Assembly (NCBI RefSeq): GCF_015234585.1
Contig: NZ_JADFCM010000001.1
Span: 372,001 to 436,000 of the forward strand
Origin: Pseudalkalibacillus hwajinpoensis
GTDB lineage: Bacteria > Bacillota > Bacilli > Bacillales > Guptibacillaceae
Reading direction: 5' to 3'
DNA: 64,000 nt
The notes below the pieces were generated by a model. That model searched no databases, had not been told where the DNA came from, and was given only the letters and a program-made list of their open reading frames with translations. The position numbers and the translations under genes are program-made. Each line of letters opens with the position of its first letter. The stretch's first letter is position 1. Shown one piece after another: positions 1 to 7,420 of this stretch.

Positions 1-942
1 GAAAAGTGGCCTGACGCTTTCAACCTTATCACAACATACCCTGATCCCCACGCCTCATCGCTAACGAAAAAGCTTGCAGCAATGCACGATACGGAAGAAA
101 GTCACGTTCTCGTAGGTAACGGTGGTGCTGAGCTGATTACGCTCGTCGGCCGTTTTCTTTTTCATAAACGAGTTTGCATCGTGCAGCCGGCTTTTTCAGA
201 ATATGAAGAAGCGTGCCGTAGTGCAGGATGCGAAATCACTTACCATATGCTTGAAGAGGGATGGCGTCTTGACCCAAATCCACTTATTGAAATAATGAAT
301 CACCTTGACGCCATTTTTCTCTGTACGCCAAATAACCCAACTGGTGTTTCGTACGATGCTGAAACAGTCAGAACCTTGATTGCTGAAGCGGATAAGAGAG
401 CTTGCTATTTGATCATCGATGAAGCCTTCGCTGACTTTTTACAAAAAGAGCCCTGTTATACCGTAGAGATCTTGACAAATAAGCGCTTGATTATTCTGCG
501 CTCGTTAACGAAAATGTTCGCCATTCCAGGCTTACGTCTAGGTTATATGATGGCGCATCCTGAAGTGATTCGCACAGTTAAAAAGCTCAAGCCACACTGG
601 AGCGTTAACGCTTTGGCGCTTATGGCGGGGGAGATTTGTATCGAAGAACAGGCGTATATGACGCTAACGCGAAAGTTTATCGAGGAGGAGCGGGAGAAAC
701 TCCAGACTTTTTTTGAAAAGCATCGCTATATCTACTCACGATCAAGCGTGAATTTTTATTTGCTAAAAGATCCTGAACAAATTGATCAAGCGCCGCTTCT
801 ACTTTACTTAATGAAAAACGGCATCGTCCCAAGGCATACGGAGAACTTTCCGGGTCTTAACGGGCGATGGCTCAGATTTGCGATTCGAACTTCCGATGAA
901 AACGACCGACTCATGGAGGTGCTAGCATCATGGCGACGCTGA
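1..942 (+). CDS. cobD: Threonine-phosphate decarboxylase CobD (5'-truncated by window edge)
   Basis: PLP-dependent fold-type I aminotransferase family enzyme that makes (R)-1-amino-2-propanol phosphate, the linker of the cobalamin nucleotide loop. The frame is open to the first base, so the true start lies upstream. Visible motifs are YPDP near residue 14, a GNG motif near 40, PNNPTG at about 110-115, and the Schiff-base lysine in SLTK (codon 511-513), followed by PGLRLGY. These fit the HisC/CobD family. The CobD assignment over HisC rests on the neighbours cobU, cobQ and cobS downstream. The end overlaps cobU by 13 bases. Confidence 0.9.
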   Translation, partial: EKWPDAFNLITTYPDPHASSLTKKLAAMHDTEESHVLVGNGGAELITLVGRFLFHKRVCIVQPAFSEYEEACRSAGCEITYHMLEEGWRLDPNPLIEIMNHLDAIFLCTPNNPTGVSYDAETVRTLIAEADKRACYLIIDEAFADFLQKEPCYTVEILTNKRLIILRSLTKMFAIPGLRLGYMMAHPEVIRTVKKLKPHWSVNALALMAGEICIEEQAYMTLTRKFIEEEREKLQTFFEKHRYIYSRSSVNFYLLKDPEQIDQAPLLLYLMKNGIVPRHTENFPGLNGRWLRFAIRTSDENDRLMEVLASWRR

Positions 943-1493
943 TCTTTATAACAGGAGGCGTGAGGAGCGGGAAAAGTCGTTTTGCGGAAAAGCGAGCAGC
1001 TTCGGCCCGGACAGAAAACAGTACGCTTCATTACATCGCCTGCGGTCAGGCAAGTGACGTAGAGATGGAAGCGCGAATTCGCCGTCACCAGCAGGATAGG
1101 GAAAAAGCCATCGTTCCATGGCAAACAGTTGAATGCCCAAAGGATGTAGGAAGCGACACCGCGCAACTTGGGGCAAAGGCGGTTGTTTTGCTAGATTGCG
1201 TAACAACGCTTCTATCTAATGAATTGTTTCAAAACGGAGACTGGTCAAACGCCATTTTTCAGGAACAGACGAAACAGAAAATTCAGCGTGATATCGAAAA
1301 ACTTAACGAAAGCTCAGAAGCCCTCGTCATTGTTAGCAATGAACTTGGGCATGAACCGTTAGAAGGGGAACTTGTCTCCGTTTATGCACGATTGCTTGGC
1401 GAGATTCATCAGTGGATTGTTAGCCAAGCGGACGAAGCTTATCTGATTGAAATGGGCCTGCCGCAGGTTATGAAGGGAGACGGAATCACATGA
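930..1493 (+). CDS. cobU: Adenosylcobinamide kinase / adenosylcobinamide-phosphate guanylyltransferase CobU
   Basis: Bifunctional cytosolic enzyme that phosphorylates adenosylcobinamide and transfers GMP to give Ado-GDP-cobinamide. The 187 residues match the normal family size. The P-loop GGVRSGKS is at residues 9-16. The segment EARIRRHQQDR contains the His that carries GMP in the family, and LLDCVTTLL and VSNELG are the other family blocks. The ATG at 930 has a GGAGG about 10 bases upstream, inside the end of cobD. The 3' end overlaps cobQ in an ATGA, so translation is probably coupled. Confidence 0.94.
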   Translation: MATLIFITGGVRSGKSRFAEKRAASARTENSTLHYIACGQASDVEMEARIRRHQQDREKAIVPWQTVECPKDVGSDTAQLGAKAVVLLDCVTTLLSNELFQNGDWSNAIFQEQTKQKIQRDIEKLNESSEALVIVSNELGHEPLEGELVSVYARLLGEIHQWIVSQADEAYLIEMGLPQVMKGDGIT

Positions 1494-2977
1494 AGGGTGT
1501 CATGATTCAAGGCACAGCATCAGACGTTGGCAAAAGCTTGATCGTGACGGCCCTTTGCCGTCTTCTCGCAAACGAAGGCTATGCCGTCGCTCCGTTTAAA
1601 TCACAAAACATGTCGAACAATTCTTACGTAACAATGGAAGGAAAAGAGATCGGACGGGCACAGGGCGCGCAGGCAGAAGCCGCTAGAACCGAAGCGAGCG
1701 TTTGGATGAATCCGATCCTGCTAAAACCAAGATCCGATCAGCATGCGGAAGTGATTCAGTTCGGAACCTCTTACCGTACGCTCTCGGGCAAAGATTACCG
1801 AGAATCGTACTACGAGATGGGCATAGAAAGCATTGAGCGTGCGCTCGATCACCTACAGCAAAACTATGATGTGGTTGTAATGGAAGGAGCGGGCAGCCCG
1901 GTTGAAGTCAATTTAAAAGATCGCGAGCTCGTGAACATGAAGGTGGCTGAAATGGCCGATGTTCCTGTCATTCTTGTGGCGGATATCGATCGCGGCGGCG
2001 TGTTTGCAAGCATCGTCGGCACGCTTGAGCTCCTGGATGCTCACGAGCGGAAGCGGGTAAAAGGCATCATCATTAACAAATTTCGTGGCGATCCAGCGCT
2101 CTTCGAAGATGGCATCACATGGCTTGAAGAGCGAACCGGTCTACCAATGATCGGCGTCCTTCCTTATGTGGAGCATCATGTGGAAGGGGAGGATTCTCTC
2201 TCGCTTACCGATCGGTTTACACAGAAAAAGGGTGCGCTTGAAATCGTCGTGCTTCAGCTTCCGTTTGTTTCCAACTATAGCGATATGGAGCCGTTTAACG
2301 ATGAGGACGTCACAGTTCGCTGGGTGCAGCACTCGGATGAAGTTGGCGATCCTGATGCGGTCATTATTCCTGGAACGAAAAGTACCATCCGTGATTTGGA
2401 TTGGTTGAAGGATCGAGGTTTTGACGACGTGTTACAAAGCTACATAGCACGTGGCGGAAGCGTTGTTGGCATATGCGGTGGCTATCAAATGCTAACGGAG
2501 ACGCTGATGGATCCTTATGGCGCAGATACAGGGGAGCCTGGGAAAACGGTTGAAGGAATGGGGCTCATTCCCGCGCAAACGTCGTTTCATATAGAAAAAA
2601 CAACCGTACGAGCAAGCGGTTCACTTCATTCAGCTACTAACCTAGCAATGCCAATTGAAGGCTATGAAATTCATCTAGGGGAAACACGTTTTGCTCATAC
2701 AGCCAAACCTTTCCTCCAGATCGAGGGTCGGCCTGAAGGCTACTATGGTGAAGGAGGTCGCGTGATTGGTACGTATTTACATCATCTTTTTCATAATGAT
2801 GAATGGCGAACCGAGTGGCTGAATCGTCTGCGAACGAGGAAAGGATTACCTCAACAAAAGCAACTCAACCGTGCGAGCATGAAAGAGAAAACGTACGATC
2901 ATCTCGCTAACCAGCTGAAGCCACACTTGAACTGGGAGCTTATGAAAAGCATCATGTTTCAGCGTGTGCGCCAATGA
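1490..2977 (+). CDS. cobQ: Cobyric acid synthase CobQ/CbiP
   Basis: Glutamine-dependent amidotransferase that amidates adenosyl-cobyrinic acid a,c-diamide at four side chains. The N-terminal dethiobiotin-synthetase-like ATPase domain has the P-loop GTASDVGKS at residues 8-16. The C-terminal class-I-like glutaminase domain has the nucleophile Cys329 in ICGGYQ and His431/432 in GTYLHH. The length of 495 aa is normal. Start and stop both overlap neighbours in ATGA (cobU/cobQ and cobQ/cobS). It is the only early-pathway enzyme in the window, so the cell may either salvage cobyric acid precursors or encode the corrin ring genes elsewhere. Confidence 0.96.
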   Translation: MKGVMIQGTASDVGKSLIVTALCRLLANEGYAVAPFKSQNMSNNSYVTMEGKEIGRAQGAQAEAARTEASVWMNPILLKPRSDQHAEVIQFGTSYRTLSGKDYRESYYEMGIESIERALDHLQQNYDVVVMEGAGSPVEVNLKDRELVNMKVAEMADVPVILVADIDRGGVFASIVGTLELLDAHERKRVKGIIINKFRGDPALFEDGITWLEERTGLPMIGVLPYVEHHVEGEDSLSLTDRFTQKKGALEIVVLQLPFVSNYSDMEPFNDEDVTVRWVQHSDEVGDPDAVIIPGTKSTIRDLDWLKDRGFDDVLQSYIARGGSVVGICGGYQMLTETLMDPYGADTGEPGKTVEGMGLIPAQTSFHIEKTTVRASGSLHSATNLAMPIEGYEIHLGETRFAHTAKPFLQIEGRPEGYYGEGGRVIGTYLHHLFHNDEWRTEWLNRLRTRKGLPQQKQLNRASMKEKTYDHLANQLKPHLNWELMKSIMFQRVRQ

Positions 2978-3765
2978 GTTTGTGGCAAGGATTTCTTATT
3001 AATGTGCAATTTTTCACCGTTATCCCGGTGCGACGCGAACTTCCAATGGAGCGGGAGCCGTTAACGCGCTCGGTTCAAACGTTTCCGATTCTTGGACTGC
3101 TTCAAGGTATGCTATCGGCAGCGCTTCTCTACGGGCTCATCGAATGGACGCCTTTTTCGTCGCTAGCGATTGCGTTCATTACATGGGTGTTTCTGATGGC
3201 GCTAACGGGCGGTCTTCATCTTGACGGCTGGATGGATGCGAGCGATGCGTTTTTCTCGTATCGCGATTTAGGAAAACGTCTTGAGATTATGAAGGATCCA
3301 CGGACAGGGGCTTTCGGCGTGCTTTCGGTGATTGTGCTTCTCTCGGCAAGGTTTCTTTTTCTTTATGAAATCATTCAAATGGCGACGTTCAGCTCGTATC
3401 TCCTCATTGCTGCCATACCCTTTTTAAGCAAAAGTGTGATGGGATATTTTCTGTTAAGCATTCAACCTTCGAAACAAGAGGGGCTTGCTTACTTTTTTCA
3501 GAAATCGATTCAGCGATCAAGCTTATGGATTTATCCGATTTATTGGATCGCGCTCATCGGAATGACGGTGCTACTCTCACTGGAGGTTTCTCTAGGCATG
3601 CTGTTGTTAAGTGCAATAACAGTTCTTTTTACGATCGCGATGAGAAGAAAGGTACTTAGCTGGTTTAACGGCGTAACCGGAGATGTGCTCGGCGCGAGCG
3701 TTGAAGGGATGGAGGTGATCTTATGGATGAGCGTGTGGCTATTACATTATTTCGTCATGGGATAA
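2974..3765 (+). CDS. cobS: Adenosylcobinamide-GDP ribazoletransferase (cobalamin synthase) CobS
   Basis: Integral membrane enzyme that joins Ado-GDP-cobinamide to alpha-ribazole or its 5'-phosphate. The 263-aa product is hydrophobic with several membrane segments. It carries the family motif GGLHLDGWMDASDAFF from residue 79, with its Asp residues, plus KDPRTGAFG near 107 and GDVLGA near the C-terminus. The start overlaps cobQ (ATGA), and the last 43 bases overlap cobC, whose ribosome site lies inside cobS. Confidence 0.95.
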   Translation: MSLWQGFLINVQFFTVIPVRRELPMEREPLTRSVQTFPILGLLQGMLSAALLYGLIEWTPFSSLAIAFITWVFLMALTGGLHLDGWMDASDAFFSYRDLGKRLEIMKDPRTGAFGVLSVIVLLSARFLFLYEIIQMATFSSYLLIAAIPFLSKSVMGYFLLSIQPSKQEGLAYFFQKSIQRSSLWIYPIYWIALIGMTVLLSLEVSLGMLLLSAITVLFTIAMRRKVLSWFNGVTGDVLGASVEGMEVILWMSVWLLHYFVMG

Positions 3766-4337
3766 CGGATGATAACAAGCGCGGTGCTTATATTGGCTGG
3801 ACAGATACACCGCTTAATGAAGCCGCTGAACTTGCTACAGTCGACGCTGATCAGTACGATCTTATTTTCACGAGCGACTTGCAGCGATGCATGCAAACAG
3901 CGAAACGCCTCTTTCCGAATCGGAAAAGAATTCCCGTGCCTCTGTTGCGGGAAATCCTGTTTGGGGAATGGGAAGGAAAAACGTATGCCGACCTTGAACA
4001 TGATATCCAATACAGAAGCTGGATTGATGATCCATTCACCATCTCTCCACCTGGAGGTGAGAACTACGCTCAATTTGGTCAGCGGATTGAAGAAGGGTTC
4101 AAATCGGTCGTCGAACAGGTCATTGAATCACAGAATCAGAGAGGCATCGTGATTACACATGGAGGCGTTATTCGCTATTTGCTAACCAAGTATGCCCCAG
4201 AAAAGCGTTCGTTTTGGGAATGGAAAGTTCCCCACGGTTCAGGAATTGAGCTTGAATGGAAACGAGATGATTTAAGGAGGGATATGCGATGCACTTCGTT
4301 ACAGGAGGTGCCTATAACGGCAAATCAAAATGGGTGA
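3723..4337 (+). CDS. cobC: Alpha-ribazole phosphatase CobC (histidine phosphatase family)
   Basis: Histidine (phosphoglycerate-mutase-like) phosphatase of 204 aa. The catalytic LFRHG motif is at residues 9-13 (His12), and the second His is in ITHGG (His146). In the pathway it removes the 5'-phosphate from alpha-ribazole phosphate or adenosylcobalamin phosphate. The family is broad, so the role is inferred from its place between cobS and further cobalamin genes. The start at 3723 has GGAGGTGA six bases upstream. Its last 49 bases overlap the next gene in another frame. Confidence 0.88.
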   Translation: MDERVAITLFRHGITDDNKRGAYIGWTDTPLNEAAELATVDADQYDLIFTSDLQRCMQTAKRLFPNRKRIPVPLLREILFGEWEGKTYADLEHDIQYRSWIDDPFTISPPGGENYAQFGQRIEEGFKSVVEQVIESQNQRGIVITHGGVIRYLLTKYAPEKRSFWEWKVPHGSGIELEWKRDDLRRDMRCTSLQEVPITANQNG

Positions 4338-4723
4338 AAACGTTCTACGGATTAACGGAGGATCACTGCTGGAGATCCGCTTATGACCAAATGAAAATCC
4401 CGCTTAATGTAAGTCGCTTCTACGGAGATGTCGTTGTTCTTGAAGGTGTAGAACAGTGGATTAAAGGACTTACGGCTGACTCGGGGCATGAAGAATGCCG
4501 GGCGATCTGGCAGTCGTTGCTAGGTATCTGGCGCTCGTGGGAAAGCGAGCAACATGAGCGAACGGTCGTAATCATAGGCGCGGATATTACTAAAGGAATC
4601 GTACCAATGGAAAAAGAAGAGCGCGAATGGCGTGATTTAACAGGATGGGCGTACCAGGATTTAGCGGCCATAGCCGACCGTGTTGATGTGATCTGGTACG
4701 GACTCAATCAGCAGTTAAAATAA
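4289..4723 (+). CDS. Short CobU-like P-loop protein
   Basis: A 144-aa protein beginning with a P-loop GGAYNGKS (residues 6-13) like that of CobU. Its C-terminal half (GIVP, then RDLTGWAYQDLAAIADRV) also follows the usual CobU pattern. The His-bearing RIxxH block of the guanylyltransferase and the NE of the family's SNExG are absent, so it is unlikely to be a full CobU; a full-length CobU is already encoded upstream. It starts within the end of cobC after GGAGGG. I infer a cobinamide-related nucleotide-binding role from homology and operon position only. Confidence 0.65.
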   Translation: MHFVTGGAYNGKSKWVKTFYGLTEDHCWRSAYDQMKIPLNVSRFYGDVVVLEGVEQWIKGLTADSGHEECRAIWQSLLGIWRSWESEQHERTVVIIGADITKGIVPMEKEEREWRDLTGWAYQDLAAIADRVDVIWYGLNQQLK

Positions 4724-4739
4724 TCGAGGGGGAATAGGG

Positions 4740-5330
4740 ATGAGAATTTATACACGAACAGGTGACGAGGGAAAAACGAGCATTATCGGGGGAAGAGTCG
4801 ATAAAGACGATGTACGAGTAGAAGCTTACGGCACGGTAGATGAAGCGAATGGCTTCGTTGGACAGGCGATTGTCGAATTAAGCGAGCTTGGCTCAGATCA
4901 ATTTACGGATCTTCTAGAAGATTTGGAAAAAATTCAGCATGAGCTTTTTGACTGTGGCGGCGACCTTGCGAACGTCTCACCAAAACGAGAAATGAAGCTA
5001 ATGGAAGAGTCGATTACGTACCTTGAAGGACGCATCGATGAATTTATTGAAGAAGCGCCAGCGCTTGAGAAATTCATCTTACCGGGTGGAAGCAAGCCGT
5101 CCGCAACGATTCATATCGCTCGCACAATCACACGTCGCGCCGAGCGCCACGTTGTTACGTTAAATAAAGTAGAAGAAAACATTCCACCCGTCCCAATGAA
5201 ATACTTAAACCGCCTATCAGATTACTTTTTCGCCCTTGCTCGCGTGATTAATTTCCGTTTGAACGTAAAAGACGTGGAGTACGCAAGAAGCGCGAAAGTA
5301 TTCCGTGGCGGCAAGCGTAAAGGAGAGTAG
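4740..5330 (+). CDS. pduO: Cob(I)alamin adenosyltransferase, PduO type
   Basis: Transfers the adenosyl group of ATP to cob(I)alamin or cobinamide to form the coenzyme. The 196-aa sequence has the PduO signature TRTGDEGKTS at residues 5-14, the EAYGTVDEAN block near 31-40, and the C-terminal RTITRRAERH and NRLSDYFFALAR helices that form the trimer and ATP site. Start ATG is preceded by GAGGGGGA. It sits 16 bases after the CobU-like gene and 2 bases before the transporter gene, so it belongs to the same transcript. Confidence 0.96.
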   Translation: MRIYTRTGDEGKTSIIGGRVDKDDVRVEAYGTVDEANGFVGQAIVELSELGSDQFTDLLEDLEKIQHELFDCGGDLANVSPKREMKLMEESITYLEGRIDEFIEEAPALEKFILPGGSKPSATIHIARTITRRAERHVVTLNKVEENIPPVPMKYLNRLSDYFFALARVINFRLNVKDVEYARSAKVFRGGKRKGE

Positions 5331-5332
5331 GC

Positions 5333-5818
5333 ATGTCGGGAAAACGCGCAAGCCTTCTCGCTATGTTCATTGCACTATCCGTTGTTGGCGCGCTTATTAA
5401 AATCCCATCCGTTATCGGAAGCGTTGCGCTCGATGCGTTTCCAGCTCTCGTAGCAGCCGTTCTCCTCGGAAGCAGGAGCGGTGCGGTGATCGCAGGATTC
5501 GGTCATCTACTATCTGCGCTTATTGTCGGCTTTCCGCTCGGTCCCATGCATCTACTAATCGCGGCAGAAATGGCGGTGCTTGTTTGGTTGTTTGGTGCGC
5601 TTTATGAGAAAAGTAAACGAAAAATAGCTGTTGGACTCTTTTTAGTAGGAAACGGAGTTATTGCTCCACTACCGTTTCTTTTTATGCTTGGCACGGGCTT
5701 TTACATGGCGATTATGCCAGGGCTAGTTGTTGCATCAGCGATCAATCTCGTACTTGCAATGGCTCTTATCCCACGCTTAGCAACGATTTTTGAGAAAAAA
5801 GGACTTGCGAGCTTATGA
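5333..5818 (+). CDS. cblT: ECF transporter substrate-binding (S) component, CblT-like
   Basis: A 161-aa, very hydrophobic protein with about five to six membrane segments and the AFPALVAAVLLGSRSGA segment typical of ECF S components. CblT of Listeria and Geobacillus is known to import alpha-ribazole and is encoded beside an AIR-synthase-related kinase, CblS. The same arrangement is seen here: the stop overlaps the next start (ATGA). No ATPase or T subunit is nearby, so a shared energizing module must be encoded elsewhere. The substrate is inferred from context. Confidence 0.75.
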   Translation: MSGKRASLLAMFIALSVVGALIKIPSVIGSVALDAFPALVAAVLLGSRSGAVIAGFGHLLSALIVGFPLGPMHLLIAAEMAVLVWLFGALYEKSKRKIAVGLFLVGNGVIAPLPFLFMLGTGFYMAIMPGLVVASAINLVLAMALIPRLATIFEKKGLASL

Positions 5819-6546
5819 GAGACGGGACGATGATTCCTCTATATGATGAATATCTCGTAATTACAAGCGATAACAGCGGAGGCATCGGAGAGAAAGAGCA
5901 TGATATCGTGAACGTGCCATATGATGTGCTTTCTTACTTCGCTTTTCGCGTTGCGGTAATGGAAAATATCGCGCATGGAGCAACGCCACTTTCTGTCGTT
6001 TTACATAACTTCTGCGGCGGCGCAAAGTGGGAGGAGTTTGTAAGCGGCATCGAGCGAGGAAAAAGAGAATTAGGCATGAACGAGCTGACAATCACAGGAA
6101 GCTCCGAAACAAATATGCCTCTCCTCCAATCAGCGCTTGGTGTTGTGGTGATTGGACGGAAGCGGCGTAACGAACTTCCGGAAGTATCGCTAAATAACGG
6201 TATCCGTTTTGCCGTAATCGGTAAACCGCTCGTTGGTGAAGAAGTGGTGAACGAGCCGAATGCGATAGCACCGCTTGATCTGTTTCGATGGGTGAGTGAA
6301 CAAGAGGACGTTCGAGCTGTATTGCCTGTTGGATCAAAAGGGATACTGTATGAGTTAAATGAGCTTCTATCAGATGATGAAGTGATGGATGAACAAGTGA
6401 TGGTAGACCTAGACGTTCATAAATCCTCAGGACCGTCTACTTGTTTTATTGTCGCTTATGGAGAAGAGATAGAGGAGCAGCTACGTGAACGAGCGGGTGG
6501 GCTTCTTCATGTAGTGGAAATTGAAAGGGGTCAGGCACGTGCCTAA
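5815..6546 (+). CDS. cblS: AIR-synthase-related protein, probable alpha-ribazole kinase CblS
   Basis: A 243-aa protein whose N-terminus has a nucleotide-binding pattern like PurM/ThiL-type kinases (VITSDNSGGIGEKEHD at about residues 16-31, then a helix ending AFRVAVMENIAHGATPL). Coupled to the CblT-like transporter, it fits CblS, which phosphorylates imported alpha-ribazole so that no CobT is needed. Its last codons (GQARA) and stop are supplied by a palindromic repeat at 6527-6550, so the native C-terminus may have been altered. An alternative start ATG lies at 5830. Confidence 0.68.
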   Translation: MRDGTMIPLYDEYLVITSDNSGGIGEKEHDIVNVPYDVLSYFAFRVAVMENIAHGATPLSVVLHNFCGGAKWEEFVSGIERGKRELGMNELTITGSSETNMPLLQSALGVVVIGRKRRNELPEVSLNNGIRFAVIGKPLVGEEVVNEPNAIAPLDLFRWVSEQEDVRAVLPVGSKGILYELNELLSDDEVMDEQVMVDLDVHKSSGPSTCFIVAYGEEIEEQLRERAGGLLHVVEIERGQARA

Positions 6547-6550
6547 CCCC
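6527..6550. repeat. REP-like palindrome, family A copy 1
   Basis: 24-nt near-perfect palindrome with half-site GGGGTCAGGCACG; one base of the right half differs (CTAA for CTGA). It overlaps the 3' end of cblS, encoding its final GQARA and the TAA stop. As at copies 2 and 3, it is followed shortly by CACA and then ACAAA. Confidence 0.85.
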
Positions 6551-6561
6551 ACATACAAACA

Positions 6562-6604
6562 AAAACCGCGCATTGTCCGCCCGAGGCAGACAATGCGCGG
6601 TTTT
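6562..6604. terminator. Bidirectional rho-independent terminator of the cobalamin operon
   Basis: A 16-bp perfect stem (left arm AAAACCGCGCATTGTC, right arm its complement ending in TTTT) with an 11-nt loop. A-run on the left and T-run on the right allow termination from both strands, fitting the convergent small gene at 6624-6788. Confidence 0.9.
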
Positions 6605-6623
6605 CTATCTATTCAAGTATTCT

Positions 6624-6788
6624 TTACAATGTTTTCATACGATTTTCTCTCTCATACTTCTTCTCAAGCTCTGTTAACGTAAGGCTATGAAGTTGAGTAA
6701 GGTCTTCTCGATTGTGTGGTGAATTTAGTAACTTGCGAATTAGGTAGGTTCGACGATCAATCATGCCTTTTCGGAGTTGAACTCCCAT
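6624..6788 (-). CDS. Fur-regulated basic protein A (FbpA)-like small protein
   Basis: A 54-aa basic protein on the minus strand that opens MGVQLRKGMIDRRTYLIRKL and contains SLTLTELEKKYERE near the C-terminus. This pattern (Arg-rich start, LI..LL, then a LTLxELExxY ending) resembles the FbpA family, small proteins of the Bacillus iron-sparing response. A clear AAGGAGG lies eight bases before the ATG at 6788. I see no convincing Fur box upstream. It converges on the cobalamin operon across the shared terminator. Confidence 0.6.
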   Translation of the reverse strand: MGVQLRKGMIDRRTYLIRKLLNSPHNREDLTQLHSLTLTELEKKYERENRMKTL

Positions 6789-7110
6789 GAACACAACCTC
6801 CTTCCTTTACTATCAAGTTTGACTCTAGCATAACGCGTTTTGCTTCTTTTGTGTGTTAAGAAATTGTGAAGAAATTAACAAAGAATGTGGGAAAGGAGGG
6901 AGAAGTGGAGCGATGTGCGGTGAAGGGGGTCAGGCGCGCGCCTGACCCCCTTCACATACAAAAAAGAAGCAAAGTCCACTCCACACGGACATTCAAATGA
7001 GCTATACTCCCTGTTTCTTTAAAATTTAAGCTAACCCGATTTGCATTCAGAATAGGTTAAGAAGAAATATGCAACTAAGGTCTTTATTTTCTGAAAAATC
7101 ACAAAAAACA
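6789..7110. other. Intergenic spacer between the FbpA-like gene and the inositol promoter
   Basis: No convincing gene. It holds the leader of the minus-strand FbpA-like gene, REP-like copy 2 (6921-6954) and, about 15-40 bases after that repeat, an imperfect AAAGTCC...GGAC inverted repeat that resembles the arms of the terminator at 18761-18799. Confidence 0.6.
6921..6954. repeat. REP-like palindrome, family A copy 2
   Basis: A perfect 34-nt palindrome; half-site TGAAGGGGGTCAGGCGC. It is intergenic, between the FbpA-like gene and the inositol locus, and is followed by CATACAAA as in copy 1. In the frame used at copies 1 and 3 it would also read GGQARA-stop, but no gene enters it here. Confidence 0.9.
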
Positions 7111-7139
7111 TTGCGTGTAGAAAAAATGTGTTTTATAAT
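7111..7139 (+). promoter_or_regulatory. Sigma-A promoter of the inositol locus
   Basis: TTGCGT (7111-7116), a 17-base spacer and TATAAT (7134-7139). The first operator begins 6 bases after the -10 box, over the expected start site, so a bound repressor would block initiation. Confidence 0.75.
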
Positions 7140-7144
7140 AACTC

Positions 7145-7160
7145 AGGTAAGCGCTTTCTT
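7145..7160. promoter_or_regulatory. Putative operator O1 of the inositol LacI-type repressor
   Basis: AGGTAAGCGCTTTCTT, a LacI-family palindrome with the central AAGCGCTT. It matches the perfect copy at 10248-10265 in its left half. It lies at the start site of the promoter at 7111-7139. Confidence 0.75.
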
Positions 7161-7308
7161 TTACTTTTTTAGGAAGGAGACTTGATTTGTGGATTTGAAA
7201 ATAAGTGATAAGTCATGATTATGTCGCCGTTTTCACTGAGTTTTGTTTTCCAGGGGAAAAGTGCATTAATTATAAGGCGAACAATCATGGTACATTAATT
7301 TCGTTAAT

Positions 7309-7326
7309 AAGGTAAGCGCTTTCCTT
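7309..7326. promoter_or_regulatory. Putative operator O2 of the inositol LacI-type repressor
   Basis: AAGGTAAGCGCTTTCCTT, one or two bases from a perfect palindrome, in the leader about 95 bases before the symporter start. Its centre is about 165 bp from O1, a distance that could allow looping or a second roadblock. Confidence 0.75.
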
Positions 7327-7420
7327 GTGAAGCTTATAAACATGTTATAAGTAGATTGGTTTAATTTATTTGCTCTATTACGCAAATCAACAAAATTACT
7401 TGAAACGGAGGTCTACGCCT

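Noticed and set aside
7370..7420. TTG start for the symporter at 7370
   Set aside because: No ribosome site; ATG 7421 has one at the proper distance and begins at the expected first membrane helix.
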